From assembly GCF_014649115.1 (NCBI RefSeq), contig NZ_BMSK01000001.1:124001-188000 (forward strand): 64,000 nt of DNA. Reading direction: 5' to 3'. Numbering within the stretch: position 1 is the first letter of the stretch; every line of letters starts with the position of its first letter. Below are positions 36,130 to 44,730 of the stretch, in pieces. Origin of the DNA: Streptomyces eurythermus. GTDB taxonomy: Bacteria; Actinomycetota; Actinomycetes; Streptomycetales; Streptomycetaceae. The notes beneath the pieces are model-generated. The model saw only the letters and a program-made list of their open reading frames with translations, searched no databases and was not told where the DNA came from. Position numbers and translations under genes: made by a program.

Positions 36130-36720
36130 TCAGGCGCCCAGGAGACCGCGGACGTCTTTGACGAGGGCGGGGATGTCGAGGGGCCGGCTGGTGTCGACGG
36201 TCAGCAGTGGGCCGCCCAGGCGCAGGGGGCCTGGGTAGGTGGCGCGGATGGTGGCGACGCGCTCCGCGACTTGCCCGGGGGTGAGCCGCGGGTCGAGGTG
36301 GCCCGGGTGGCGGGTGCGTCGCAGGAAGCGCTCCGCGGCGAGTGCCGGGTCGCAGTCGCAGAAGATCTCGATCAGGCGGGCGTCGAGCTGACGCAGGCGT
36401 TCGGGTGCGGTGTCGTGGTGCCACCAGTTGTCGAGAACGGCGTGCCCGGCCCGGGCGGCGACGGTGAAGAGGATGTCGTCGCCGGCGCGGCTGAGCCGGT
36501 TCCGCCATGCGTGGTCGCCGACGCCGAGGGAGTCGAAGAGGGTTTCGAGGATCGCGTCCTTGTCGATGACGGGCCATCCCAGTCGATCGGCGAGGCGGTG
36601 GGAGAGGGTGCTCTTTCCGCTGGCGGGAAGGCCGGACACGACCACGAAGACGTTGTCGGCCACGGGGTCGGCGCGGCGTGAGGCCCCGTCCGGTCGGTTC
36701 TGGGCTGTGGGAAGCGTCAT
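36130..36720 (-). CDS. P-loop nucleoside/nucleotide kinase-like ATPase
   Basis: 196 aa from ATG 36720. Walker A GLPASGKST at 30-38, then VIDKDAILETLFDSLG, VLDNWWHHDTAPERL and IEIFCDCDPALAAERFLRR. This layout is shared by AAA_33-type kinases such as chloramphenicol phosphotransferase-like and polynucleotide-kinase-like proteins. Substrate unknown. It starts 28 bp after the stop of NlpC/P60 (2) on the same strand, so the two may be co-transcribed. The ribosome site is weak. Confidence 0.8.
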   Translation of the reverse strand: MTLPTAQNRPDGASRRADPVADNVFVVVSGLPASGKSTLSHRLADRLGWPVIDKDAILETLFDSLGVGDHAWRNRLSRAGDDILFTVAARAGHAVLDNWWHHDTAPERLRQLDARLIEIFCDCDPALAAERFLRRTRHPGHLDPRLTPGQVAERVATIRATYPGPLRLGGPLLTVDTSRPLDIPALVKDVRGLLGA

Positions 36721-36748
36721 GGCGTCTGATGCCGGATCCGCGTCGGCG

Positions 36749-38530
36749 TCAGCCCGGCCGCACCACGCTGTGGACGGCCGCCTCGCCGAGGGCTGAGACC
36801 GGTTCCTCGCGGACGTACGCACCCGGTCTCGGCGCGTGGATCATCATGCCGTCGCCCGTGCAGAGTCCTACGTGGCCGGCGTCGTCATGGAAGAAGACCA
36901 GGTCACCGGGGCGAGCCTCGGCCGGCGGTACCGGGATGCCGACGCCGGCCTGCCCGGGCGCCGTGCGCGGGAGCGTCACGCCGGCGGACTTCCAGGCGGC
37001 CTGGGTGAGCCCGGCGCAGTCGTAGGAGCCGGGGCCGGCGGCGCCCCACACACACGGTTTGCCGAGCTGGGCACGGGCGAAGGCGACGGCCTTGCCGGCC
37101 TTGGTCGCGTACGTTCCCGAGAGCGTGCCGGGGGCCTGGGCGGCGATCCGCTGGGACAGCAGCACGCGCGCGTGGGCGAGCTTTTCCCTGGTGACGACCT
37201 TGGCGGCCTTCGGCCCGCCGAAGGGGGTGTCCGGCCGACTGGCGGTGGTGACCGGGCGACGTGCGCTGGGCTCCCGACGGCTGCCCGTCGGTACTACTGC
37301 CACGCCGACGGCTTCCTGGGCGGCCGGCGGGGCCTGCGTGGCTTGACGGGGTACCGAGGCCCGGAGAGGCGGGGCGAGGGCCGCCGGGCTTCCGGCGGGC
37401 GTGGCGGCGCGCTCGGCTTCGCCGGTACCGCGGCTGACCTGGCCGGTCCCGAGCGGGGCGTGAGCGGTGTCGCGGGGGACCTGGACGGTGTCGAGCGTGG
37501 CGTTGCCGGTGCCGAGTGGGGCGTTGCCGGTCCCGAGCGTGGCCTGGCCGGTGTCGCGCTTGGCGTGGCTGGTCCCACGTGCGGTGGGGTCGCTGACCCC
37601 GTGCCAGGCGTGGTCGGTACGGTGCCGGGTCTCATCGGCGCCCGGCTCCGTTTGGCTCGTGCTGTGCCCCGTGCGGCGGATACGGCGCTCGGTCTGGTCC
37701 ATGCGCCGCTCTGCCTGCCTCGTGCCGGGCCCGGCCTGGCCGATGCCCGGCTCGGCCTGTGGAGTGCCGGGACCGGCCTGGCTCATGCCCGGCCCGGACT
37801 GCCCGGTGCCGCGCTGAGCCGGGATCATGCCGCGGACGCCGGGCAGAGGGCGCTGCCGGGCCCGCCGCGCGACCTCGTCACGGAGCCGCCGAAGGCTGCC
37901 CTCCACGGCACGTGGGGCCTCGGCACGCTCGGCCGGCACGGCCCACCCGGCCGGTTCCGGACGCCCCTTCCACCCGGCCTCCCCGCCCCGTCCGGCGCTT
38001 CCGGCTCGTGGCCCGCCCCCGTCCGCGTCGGCGCGCCCGGCCCGCCCACTGCCGTCGGCCCGTTCCCGTTCCCCGCGTGCTCTTCCCTCCCCGCGCCCGT
38101 CCCGTTCCCCGGGCCCGACCGCGTCGGCAAGCCGTGCCCGCTCAACGTCCCCACTGCCCTCGGGCACGCGTGCCGCTCGCTCCCCACGCCCGGCTCCGTC
38201 GGTGACGCGCGCCCGCGCATCCTCGCTCCGCCCGTCCCGCTCCCCGCGCCCGTCCCGCGCCGCACGCACCCCCCGCTGCTCCCCGCGCCCCCACCGCCCC
38301 CTGGTGCCGCCACCGTCGGTGGAGGCCTCCAGTGCCGTCTCCGCCTGGCGGTAGAAGTCGTCGATCTTGCGGGCGACCTCCTCCGGTGTCGGGATGCCCG
38401 GGCCGGTCGCGAGGGCGGCCTCGGCGGGCTGGGAGAACACCGCCATGGAGGTCAGGGCGGCGGCCAGGGTGGGGGTGTGGACGCCTGTCGGCTGGCTGCC
38501 GCCGGGGCGCGGCTTGCGGTGCGACGCCAA
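36749..38530 (-). CDS. NlpC/P60 endopeptidase (2) with heptad-repeat linker
   Basis: 593 aa from TTG 38530, chosen because GGAAGGAG sits eight nt upstream; GTG 38539 adds three residues but abuts that site. After MASHRKPRPGG and a hydrophobic segment come a highly charged Arg/Glu/Asp/Gly stretch and a long linker of about 19 degenerate seven-residue units (GTGQSGP, GMSQAGP, GTPQAEP, GIGQAGP...) at roughly 37411-37820. The C-terminal NlpC/P60 domain has GKPCVWGAAGPGSYDCAGL (catalytic Cys) and PGDLVFFHDDAGHVGL (catalytic His). The disordered linker may span the wall. A possible c-di-AMP riboswitch lies upstream. Confidence 0.88.
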   Translation of the reverse strand: MASHRKPRPGGSQPTGVHTPTLAAALTSMAVFSQPAEAALATGPGIPTPEEVARKIDDFYRQAETALEASTDGGGTRGRWGRGEQRGVRAARDGRGERDGRSEDARARVTDGAGRGERAARVPEGSGDVERARLADAVGPGERDGRGEGRARGERERADGSGRAGRADADGGGPRAGSAGRGGEAGWKGRPEPAGWAVPAERAEAPRAVEGSLRRLRDEVARRARQRPLPGVRGMIPAQRGTGQSGPGMSQAGPGTPQAEPGIGQAGPGTRQAERRMDQTERRIRRTGHSTSQTEPGADETRHRTDHAWHGVSDPTARGTSHAKRDTGQATLGTGNAPLGTGNATLDTVQVPRDTAHAPLGTGQVSRGTGEAERAATPAGSPAALAPPLRASVPRQATQAPPAAQEAVGVAVVPTGSRREPSARRPVTTASRPDTPFGGPKAAKVVTREKLAHARVLLSQRIAAQAPGTLSGTYATKAGKAVAFARAQLGKPCVWGAAGPGSYDCAGLTQAAWKSAGVTLPRTAPGQAGVGIPVPPAEARPGDLVFFHDDAGHVGLCTGDGMMIHAPRPGAYVREEPVSALGEAAVHSVVRPG

Positions 38531-38918
38531 GGGGGCCACTCCTTCCGTGCTGCCGCCTGCCGGTGGGCTCGGGCGGGTGCCGGCACGGGGCGCCCCACGG
38601 CTTCGTCCCGGGCGGGAGTCGGCCGATTCGGCCCAGGATCGATGGGTCCCCGGCTCCGGGCACCCGCGCGGGGCGTGCCGGACTCGGCGGAGGCCGTACG
38701 GCCCGGCGACGTTCGCCGGAGGGTGGTCGTGCGGCCTGACGGCAACCTAGCCAACTCGTGAGTCTTCTGTGAAGGTCGGCGCACGCTATGTCCGATACAT
38801 TTCCGTGACCTGGGGGTCGGGGCGCCCGCTGGTGACCAGGTGTTTCCGCTGGGTGACGCGGTACGCGGGGAAGATCAACCGCCCCGGAAACGGGCCATGT
38901 TCCGGGGACGGCGACCGG
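38531..38918. other. Divergent gap between NlpC/P60 (2) and pcrA
   Basis: It contains no credible gene. The part near the hydrolase holds the candidate riboswitch (38549-38746). A moderately AT-rich stretch at 38755-38815 probably contains its promoter. The pcrA promoter follows at 38919-38941. Confidence 0.5.
38549..38746 (-). ncRNA. Possible c-di-AMP (ydaO-type) riboswitch
   Basis: Read on the minus strand the leader has the order of conserved words I associate with ydaO elements before Streptomyces wall hydrolases. GTTGCCG (38746-38740) can pair with CGGCAGC (38555-38549) as the closing stem. Inside are GGGGACCCA (38651-38643), CCGAATCGGCC (38631-38621) and a late GCCCGAGCCCACCGGCAGGCGG segment near 38575-38552. 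Several positions deviate (CCGAATC for GTGAATC, no PuACAGCTAACC), so it may be degenerate or a look-alike. Confidence 0.4.
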
Positions 38919-38941
38919 TTGTCGGTGGGGCGCCCTAGACT
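38919..38941 (+). promoter_or_regulatory. RecA-NDp DNA-damage promoter of pcrA
   Basis: TTGTCGGTG (38919-38927), 8 nt, TAGACT (38936-38941). This is an exact match to the RecA-NDp consensus TTGTCRGTG-N8-TAnnnT described for RecA-independent, PafBC-dependent damage genes in mycobacteria and for recA in Streptomyces. Transcription would start about 3 nt before the ATG. Confidence 0.85.
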
Positions 38942-38950
38942 CGGAGAGCG

Positions 38951-41422
38951 ATGAGCAGCCTCTTTGACGACAGCTTCCTGGCGGACCTCCAGGCCCCTCG
39001 CGGGCACGAGGAGGAGCCCCCGCCGCCCGAGGACGATCACCTTCCGGAGTCGATTCCGGACGATCTGTTCGGCGGGAAGTTCGACATGCCGCCGGACCGG
39101 GACACCCACTACCGCGACGGCGCCCCGCGCCCCGCGCTGGACCCGGCGGCCCTCCTGGAGGGGCTGAACGAGAACCAGCGCGCCGCTGTCGTGCACGCCG
39201 GCTCCCCGCTGCTCATCGTCGCCGGCGCCGGCTCCGGCAAGACCCGTGTGCTCACCCACCGCATCGCCTACCTGCTGGCCGAGCGGAACGTCCACCCGGG
39301 CCAGATCCTCGCGATCACCTTCACCAACAAGGCCGCGGGCGAGATGAAGGAGCGCGTCGAGCAGCTCGTCGGCCCGCGCGCGAACGCGATGTGGGTGATG
39401 ACCTTCCACAGCGCGTGCGTGCGCATCCTGCGCCGGGAGAGCAAGAAGCTCGGCTTCACCTCGTCGTTCTCGATCTACGACGCCGCCGACAGCAAGCGCC
39501 TGATGGCCCTGGTCTGCCGCGACCTGGACCTCGACCCCAAGCGCTTCCCGCCCAAGTCCTTCAGCGCCAAGATCAGCAATCTGAAGAACGAGCTGATCGA
39601 CGAGGAGGACTTCGCCGCCCAGGCCACCGACGGCTTCGAGAAGACCCTGGCGCAGGCGTACGCGCTCTACCAGTCGCGGCTGCGCGAGGCCAACGCGCTG
39701 GACTTCGACGACCTGATCATGACGACGGTCAACCTGCTGCGCGCCTTCCCGGACGTCGCCGAGCACTACCGCCGCCGCTTCCGGCACGTCCTGGTCGACG
39801 AGTACCAGGACACCAACCACGCCCAGTACGCCCTCGTCCGGGAGCTCGTGGGCACGGGGGAGCCCGCCGCCGACGGGACGGACGCCCCGCCGAGTGAGTA
39901 CGACGTCCCGCCGGCCGAGCTGTGCGTCGTAGGTGACGCGGACCAGTCGATCTACGCGTTCCGGGGCGCGACGATCCGCAACATCCTCCAGTTCGAGGAG
40001 GACTACCCGGACGCGACGACGATCCTGCTGGAGCAGAACTACCGCTCCACGCAGACCATCCTGTCCGCCGCCAACGCGGTCATCGAGCGCAACGAGTCCC
40101 GCCGCCCGAAGAACCTGTGGACCAACGCCGGCCAGGGCTCCCGGATCGTCGGGTACGTCGCCGACACCGAGCACGACGAGGCCCAGTTCGTCGCCGACGA
40201 GATAGACCGCCTGGTCGACGCGGGCGAGGCGCGCGCCTCGGACGTCGCCGTCTTCTACCGCACCAACGCCCAGTCCCGTGTCTTCGAAGAGGTCTTCATC
40301 CGCGTCGGCCTGCCCTACAAGGTCGTCGGCGGGGTCCGCTTCTACGAGCGCAAGGAGGTCCGGGACGTCCTGGCCTACCTGCGCGTCCTCGCCAACCCCG
40401 AGGACTCGGTGCCGCTGCGCCGCATCCTCAACGTGCCCAAGCGGGGCATCGGCGAGCGCGCGGAGGCGATGGTTGACGCCCTTGCCCAGCGCGAGAAGAT
40501 CAGCTTCCCGCAGGCCCTGAAGCGGGTGGACGAGGCGTACGGCATGGCCGCGCGTTCCACCAACGCGGTCAAGCGGTTCAACGCGCTGATGGAGGAGCTG
40601 CGCACGATCGTCGAGTCCGGCGCCGGACCGGCCACCGTCCTCGAGGCGGTCCTGGAGCGCACCGGATATCTGGCCGAACTCCAGTCCTCCACCGACCCGC
40701 AGGACGAGACCCGGATCGAGAACCTCCAGGAACTCGCGGCCGTGGCCCTGGAGTTCGAGCAGGAGCGCGGGGAGGGCGAGCAGGGGACGCTGGCCGACTT
40801 CCTGGAGCAGGTCGCCCTGGTCGCCGACTCCGACCAGATCCCCGACGAGGAGGACGGCGACGGCGTCATCACGCTGATGACCCTGCACACCGCCAAGGGC
40901 CTGGAGTTCCCGGTGGTGTTCCTGACCGGCATGGAGGACGGCGTCTTCCCGCACATGCGGGCCCTCGGCCAGACCAAGGAGCTGGAGGAGGAGCGGCGCC
41001 TGGCGTACGTCGGCATCACGCGCGCGCGGGAGCGGCTGTACCTCACGCGCGCGGCGCTGCGCAGCGCCTGGGGCCAGCCGTCGTACAACCCGCCCTCCCG
41101 CTTCCTGGAGGAGATCCCGCCCACCCATGTGGAGTGGAAGCGGACCGGGGCCACGGCTCCGGCGTCCGGGGTCGCGGCGTCGCTGTCCTCGTCCCGTTCG
41201 CGTTCCTCGGCGTCGGGGGCGTCCGGGTTCGCCACCCGGCGCACGGCGGAGAAGCCGGTGGTCGCGCTGGCCGTCGGGGACCGGGTCACCCATGACCAGT
41301 TCGGGCTCGGCACGGTCGTCGCGGTGAAGGGCACGGGCGCCAACGCGGAGGCGACGGTCGACTTCGGTGAAGCCAAGCCGAAGCGGCTGCTGCTGCGGTA
41401 CGCGCCGGTGGAGAAGCTGTAG
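38951..41422 (+). CDS. pcrA: ATP-dependent DNA helicase PcrA/UvrD
   Basis: 823 aa from ATG 38951 with GGAGAGCG upstream. SF1A helicase for nucleotide-excision repair and clearing of DNA-protein blocks. About 70 acidic N-terminal residues precede LNENQRAAV (Q motif). Then come AGAGSGKT with Lys97, ITFTNKAAGEMKERV, LVDEYQDTNHAQY (Walker B), VGDADQSIYAFRGA, EQNYRST, LMTLHTAKGLEFPVVFLTG, and EERRLAYVGITRARERLYL. The C-terminal VGDRVTHDQFGLGTVVAV is the RNA-polymerase-binding Tudor-like domain of PcrA. Positional equivalent of M. tuberculosis uvrD1. Damage-type promoter at 38919-38941. Confidence 0.98.
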   Translation: MSSLFDDSFLADLQAPRGHEEEPPPPEDDHLPESIPDDLFGGKFDMPPDRDTHYRDGAPRPALDPAALLEGLNENQRAAVVHAGSPLLIVAGAGSGKTRVLTHRIAYLLAERNVHPGQILAITFTNKAAGEMKERVEQLVGPRANAMWVMTFHSACVRILRRESKKLGFTSSFSIYDAADSKRLMALVCRDLDLDPKRFPPKSFSAKISNLKNELIDEEDFAAQATDGFEKTLAQAYALYQSRLREANALDFDDLIMTTVNLLRAFPDVAEHYRRRFRHVLVDEYQDTNHAQYALVRELVGTGEPAADGTDAPPSEYDVPPAELCVVGDADQSIYAFRGATIRNILQFEEDYPDATTILLEQNYRSTQTILSAANAVIERNESRRPKNLWTNAGQGSRIVGYVADTEHDEAQFVADEIDRLVDAGEARASDVAVFYRTNAQSRVFEEVFIRVGLPYKVVGGVRFYERKEVRDVLAYLRVLANPEDSVPLRRILNVPKRGIGERAEAMVDALAQREKISFPQALKRVDEAYGMAARSTNAVKRFNALMEELRTIVESGAGPATVLEAVLERTGYLAELQSSTDPQDETRIENLQELAAVALEFEQERGEGEQGTLADFLEQVALVADSDQIPDEEDGDGVITLMTLHTAKGLEFPVVFLTGMEDGVFPHMRALGQTKELEEERRLAYVGITRARERLYLTRAALRSAWGQPSYNPPSRFLEEIPPTHVEWKRTGATAPASGVAASLSSSRSRSSASGASGFATRRTAEKPVVALAVGDRVTHDQFGLGTVVAVKGTGANAEATVDFGEAKPKRLLLRYAPVEKL

Positions 41423-41432
41423 CCCGCGAAAA

Positions 41433-41456
41433 GGGCCCCGCTCGCAAGCGGGGCCC
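41433..41456. terminator. Bidirectional terminator between pcrA and the M23 gene
   Basis: GGGCCCCGCT (41433-41442) pairs perfectly with AGCGGGGCCC (41447-41456) across a 4-nt loop. It lies between the convergent stops at 41422 and 41463. Confidence 0.8.
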
Positions 41457-41462
41457 TGCCGG

Positions 41463-42977
41463 CTAGGTGGGATCCAGGCCGTGGCTGCGCAGCCACGGCA
41501 GTGGGTCTATGGCCGATCCGCCCGCCGGCCGTACCTCGAAGTGCAGGTGCGGGCCGGTGGAGTTGCCCGAGTTGCCGGAGTAGGCGATGGGCTCGCCGGC
41601 CTTGACGGTCGTACCGGAGGCGACGCGGTAGCTGGACAGGTGGCAGTACCAGGTCTCCGTGCCGTCCTTCGCCGTCACGATCATCATGTTGCCGTAGGCG
41701 CTGTTCCACTTGGTGGTGACGGTGCCGTCGGTGGCTGCCAGCACCGGGGTGCCGTAGGAGACCGGGAAGTCGATGCCGGTGTGCACCGACATCCAGTTGA
41801 TGCCGGCCTGGCCGTAGTAGGCGCTGAGCCCGTGCTGCGCGACCGGCAGCGCGAACTTGGGGCGCAGCCGCTCCTTGAGCGCGGCCTCCGCCGCCGCCTT
41901 CTTCTTCTCCAGTTCCTGCTGTGCCTTGAGGTCGATCCGCTCCTGGGTGCGGCTCGCCCGGTCGGCGAAGTCGTCGGCACCGGCGGAGAGGGTCTGGAGC
42001 TGGGAGTCCAGCTTGCTGTTGGCGACCGCGGGCTTGACCGGCTGCGCGTCCGCGACGGTGGTGGAGGTGTCCTGGGAGTCGTCGCCGAACGCACCGACCG
42101 AGGCGGCGGCGATCCCCGCGACCCCCATCACACAGGCCGAGGGCACGGCGACGGTCAGCAGCGCCGAGCGCTTGGCGGGCGTACGGCGCCGGGAGCGGGC
42201 CGCGCCGCGTGAGCCCGTGCGGGCCGCCGGCACCGGGGCGATCTCCTCCTGGCCGTCCAGCAGACCGGCCACGGCGGGCAGTTCACCGGTGGCGTCCGCT
42301 TCGTCGGAGGCGGACGGCGGCTCGGTGAGCCCGGTGTCGCCGTACGGCTCCTGCTCGTAGGCCGTGGGCGTGGCCGGTCCGCCCGGGGTGTGGGCGCCGA
42401 CCGCCTCGAACGTCGCGGTGGCCTGCCGGTCGAACGGTTCCCCGTCCTGCTCGGGCTCGGCCGGCGCGGGCTGCCCGGCGGAGTTCCACTGCGTGGCGTC
42501 GTACGCGCCCGTGTCGAAGGTCTGGGTGCCCCACGTCCACTGCTGGGTGGTGTCGGCGGCGCCCGAGGGGCCGTGCTGCTGCCAGGTGCTCGTGTCCCAC
42601 TGGCCGCTGACATCGTTTCCGGTGGCCTGCGCGGGGACGGTCCAGGCGGTGCTGTCGTAGACACCGGAGTCGTAGGCGCCGGCATGTCCGGCCGCGTACG
42701 CGTCGTAGGCGGGGAACTGGCCGGTGCCGGTCTGCCACTGGGCGGTGCCGTACGCGCCGGTGGTCGGCTCGCTGCCCGGGAGGCTGCCGAAGAGCGGGTC
42801 CGCGTGGAAGGCCGTGCCGCCGGAACCGTCGGTAAAACCGGTGGCGTCATAGCCGTCGTACGTGGTGAGGTCGTCGTAGGAGGCTTCCTGCGCTCCGTAC
42901 GGCGCGTAGTGCCCGGTGGAGGCGTCGGAAGCCGGGGCCGGGGTGGTCATCGTCCCCGACGGGTGACGGTCGTTCAC
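41463..42977 (-). CDS. M23-family peptidoglycan endopeptidase
   Basis: 504 aa from GTG 42977 (AGAGAAG close upstream); ATG 42950 is an alternative. The first 250 residues are Tyr/Thr/Gly-rich and low in charge (YDGYDATG, QWTWGTQTFDTGAYDATQW), cytoplasmic by topology. Next a basic RSRRRTPAKR stop, one membrane segment (LLTVAVPSACVMGVAGIAAA), a coiled coil (RTQERIDLKAQQELEKKKAA) and the LytM/M23 domain with VHTGIDFP and TGPHLHFEV zinc ligands. It cuts peptide cross-links in the wall. It occupies the place of mycobacterial Rv0950c, next to uvrD1 and sucC. Confidence 0.92.
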   Translation of the reverse strand: MNDRHPSGTMTTPAPASDASTGHYAPYGAQEASYDDLTTYDGYDATGFTDGSGGTAFHADPLFGSLPGSEPTTGAYGTAQWQTGTGQFPAYDAYAAGHAGAYDSGVYDSTAWTVPAQATGNDVSGQWDTSTWQQHGPSGAADTTQQWTWGTQTFDTGAYDATQWNSAGQPAPAEPEQDGEPFDRQATATFEAVGAHTPGGPATPTAYEQEPYGDTGLTEPPSASDEADATGELPAVAGLLDGQEEIAPVPAARTGSRGAARSRRRTPAKRSALLTVAVPSACVMGVAGIAAASVGAFGDDSQDTSTTVADAQPVKPAVANSKLDSQLQTLSAGADDFADRASRTQERIDLKAQQELEKKKAAAEAALKERLRPKFALPVAQHGLSAYYGQAGINWMSVHTGIDFPVSYGTPVLAATDGTVTTKWNSAYGNMMIVTAKDGTETWYCHLSSYRVASGTTVKAGEPIAYSGNSGNSTGPHLHFEVRPAGGSAIDPLPWLRSHGLDPT

Positions 42978-43232
42978 CAACTTCTCTTTCGCCTCGACAA
43001 CAGGGGCTGCCAGAGCAGTGCGGCGACTGTACCCGGCAGTACCTGGGCGCGACAATCTTCGGACGGTTTCGCGTGGGCCGGAAACGGGCATTCGGCCGTG
43101 TTTCGGGGGCTCCCAACGCGACTTTGGCCTTGCGTTCGAAGAATGTTCGATGTCGAGTGGCGATTTGTGTCGACTGTGCACGTCCTGTGAGGCGCCCGTG
43201 CGCTTCTCGGCGCGGCCTGCCTCGGGTTGCCG

Positions 43233-44087
43233 TCAGGCCACCGTCAGGCCGCCGGTGCTCCGGTCCCCGGGGTGCGGGGCGTCGAGGGCCTCGCGTATGG
43301 CGGCGGCAACGGCCGGGTGCACGGGCAGGGCGAGATGACCGATGCCGCTCACCCGGACGTTGTGCGCGTCCAGATCGGGGTGCTCCAGGCAGGCCGTCTC
43401 CAGCGGGACCATGAGGGAGTCCAGGTCGCTCCAGAAGCTCACGAACCGGGTCCGGCAGCCGGGCGCGGGCCCGGCCAGCTCCTCTATCACCGCCGAGCCC
43501 GGCCGCATCTGCCGCACGATCGGATGCGCGTCCGCCAGCGGTGCCACCCGGGTTCCGGAGTGCGGGGTGCCCAGCGTGACCAGCGTGCGTACCCGCAGGT
43601 CACCGCCGAGGCACTGGGCGTAATAGCGCGCGATCAGGCCGCCGAGGCTGTGCCCCACGATGTCGACCCGGGCGCTGCCGGTGCGCTCGCAGATCTCCTC
43701 GATGTGCCGGCCGAGCAGCTCCGCGGCGGTGCGGATGTCACAGGTGAGCGGCGAGTAGTTCAGCGACTCCACGCGCTGCCGGCCGTGCTGGGCGAGGGCG
43801 CGGCGCAGCAGGACGAACACCGAGCGGTTGTCGATGAAGCCGTGCAGCAGCACGACCGGCGGGGCCGGCCGGACCGGCAGCCGGGCGGTGCCGTCGTCGG
43901 GGGCGGGCAGGGCGGCGGGGTGGCGCTCCCGGATCAGGCCGGTCGGATAGAGCAGGAGGTGACCCGCCAGGATCGCGGCCTCCAGGGCCGTCGCCCGGAG
44001 CAGCGTCACGGACAGCCCGGCCAGTCTGCCCGGCCACAGGCGGTGGCAGGACGGGAAAAAGAGCGGCAGTACCCCGGTGACCTTCAT
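43233..44087 (-). CDS. Alpha/beta-hydrolase lipase/esterase
   Basis: 284 aa from ATG 44087 with AGGAGG seven nt upstream. An N-terminal hydrophobic segment (LSVTLLRATALEAAILAGHLL) suggests membrane anchoring or export. The lipase core shows the oxyanion motif PPVVLLHGFIDNRSVF, nucleophile elbow VDIVGHSLGGLIARYY, LVTLGTPHSGTRVAPLA, the acid region DLDAHN and catalytic-His region SGIGHLALPVHP. Resembles secreted triacylglycerol lipases/esterases. Substrate unknown. No operon partner. Confidence 0.9.
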   Translation of the reverse strand: MKVTGVLPLFFPSCHRLWPGRLAGLSVTLLRATALEAAILAGHLLLYPTGLIRERHPAALPAPDDGTARLPVRPAPPVVLLHGFIDNRSVFVLLRRALAQHGRQRVESLNYSPLTCDIRTAAELLGRHIEEICERTGSARVDIVGHSLGGLIARYYAQCLGGDLRVRTLVTLGTPHSGTRVAPLADAHPIVRQMRPGSAVIEELAGPAPGCRTRFVSFWSDLDSLMVPLETACLEHPDLDAHNVRVSGIGHLALPVHPAVAAAIREALDAPHPGDRSTGGLTVA

Positions 44088-44266
44088 TGGCCGACCTCCT
44101 GTCGGCACGCGGGGGGCGTCCTCGACCCCCGTGTGCCTCATGTCCCACCATGTGATTTCCCCCTCGCCGCGCACCGTAAAACTGCCCGGTGCGGGATGCT
44201 GGAGATAACGTTCGTTCACTTCGACGATGGCGGGACGCGCCAAAAGTGCGGTACTTGTCGGTACGA

Positions 44267-44286
44267 ACGGAAGCGATCGCTTCCGT
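44267..44286. promoter_or_regulatory. Perfect 20-bp palindrome upstream of icmB
   Basis: The half-site ACGGAAGCGA (44267-44276) is followed by its exact reverse complement to 44286, ending 21 bp before the icmB ATG. Its position over the probable promoter/5' leader suggests a repressor operator. The centre is GCGATCGC. Confidence 0.65.
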
Positions 44287-44307
44287 GGTCGCTTGATGGA
44301 GGCAGTG

Positions 44308-44730
44308 ATGGGTGTGGCAGCCGGTCCGATCCGCGTGGTGGTCGCCAAGCCGGGGCTCGACGGTCACGATCGCGGGGCCAAGGTCATCGCGCGGGCTCTG
44401 CGCGACGCCGGTATGGAGGTCATCTACACCGGGCTCCACCAGACGCCGGAGCAGATCGTCGACACCGCCATCCAGGAGGACGCCGACGCGATCGGCCTGT
44501 CCATCCTCTCCGGCGCCCACAACACGCTGTTCGCCGCGGTCATCGACCTGCTCAAGGAGCGCGACGCCGAGGACATCCTCGTCTTCGGCGGCGGCATCAT
44601 CCCGGAGGAGGACATCGCGCCGCTGAAGGAGAAGGGCGTCGCGGAGATCTTCACCCCCGGCGCGACGACCTCCGCGATCGTGGAGTGGGTCCGGGAGAAC
44701 GTCCGTCAGCCGGCCGCGTCCGGCGGCTGA
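44308..44730 (+). CDS. icmB: Isobutyryl-CoA mutase small (B12-binding) subunit
   Basis: 140 aa from ATG 44308 with GGAGG upstream. It is a stand-alone cobalamin-binding domain: [16 protein letters not shown] with the B12-ligand His20 (DxHxxG), [13 protein letters not shown] and [17 protein letters not shown], as in the C-terminal domain of methylmalonyl-CoA mutase. Length and wording match the IcmB subunit of streptomycete isobutyryl-CoA mutase, which interconverts isobutyryl- and butyryl-CoA with the large IcmA subunit encoded elsewhere. The last 25 bp overlap the convergent DUF5691 gene. Palindromic operator candidate upstream. Confidence 0.9.
   Translation: MGVAAGPIRVVVAKPGLDGHDRGAKVIARALRDAGMEVIYTGLHQTPEQIVDTAIQEDADAIGLSILSGAHNTLFAAVIDLLKERDAEDILVFGGGIIPEEDIAPLKEKGVAEIFTPGATTSAIVEWVRENVRQPAASGG

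Noticed and set aside
43135..43150. LexA-like site TTCGAAGAATGTTCGA near the M23 and lipase genes
   Set aside because: The half-sites are one base closer than in the actinobacterial LexA box and the site is not well placed for either gene.
44255..44277. Third RecA-NDp-like box (TTGTCGGTA) upstream of icmB
   Set aside because: The ninth base is wrong and no TAnnnT lies 8 nt downstream.
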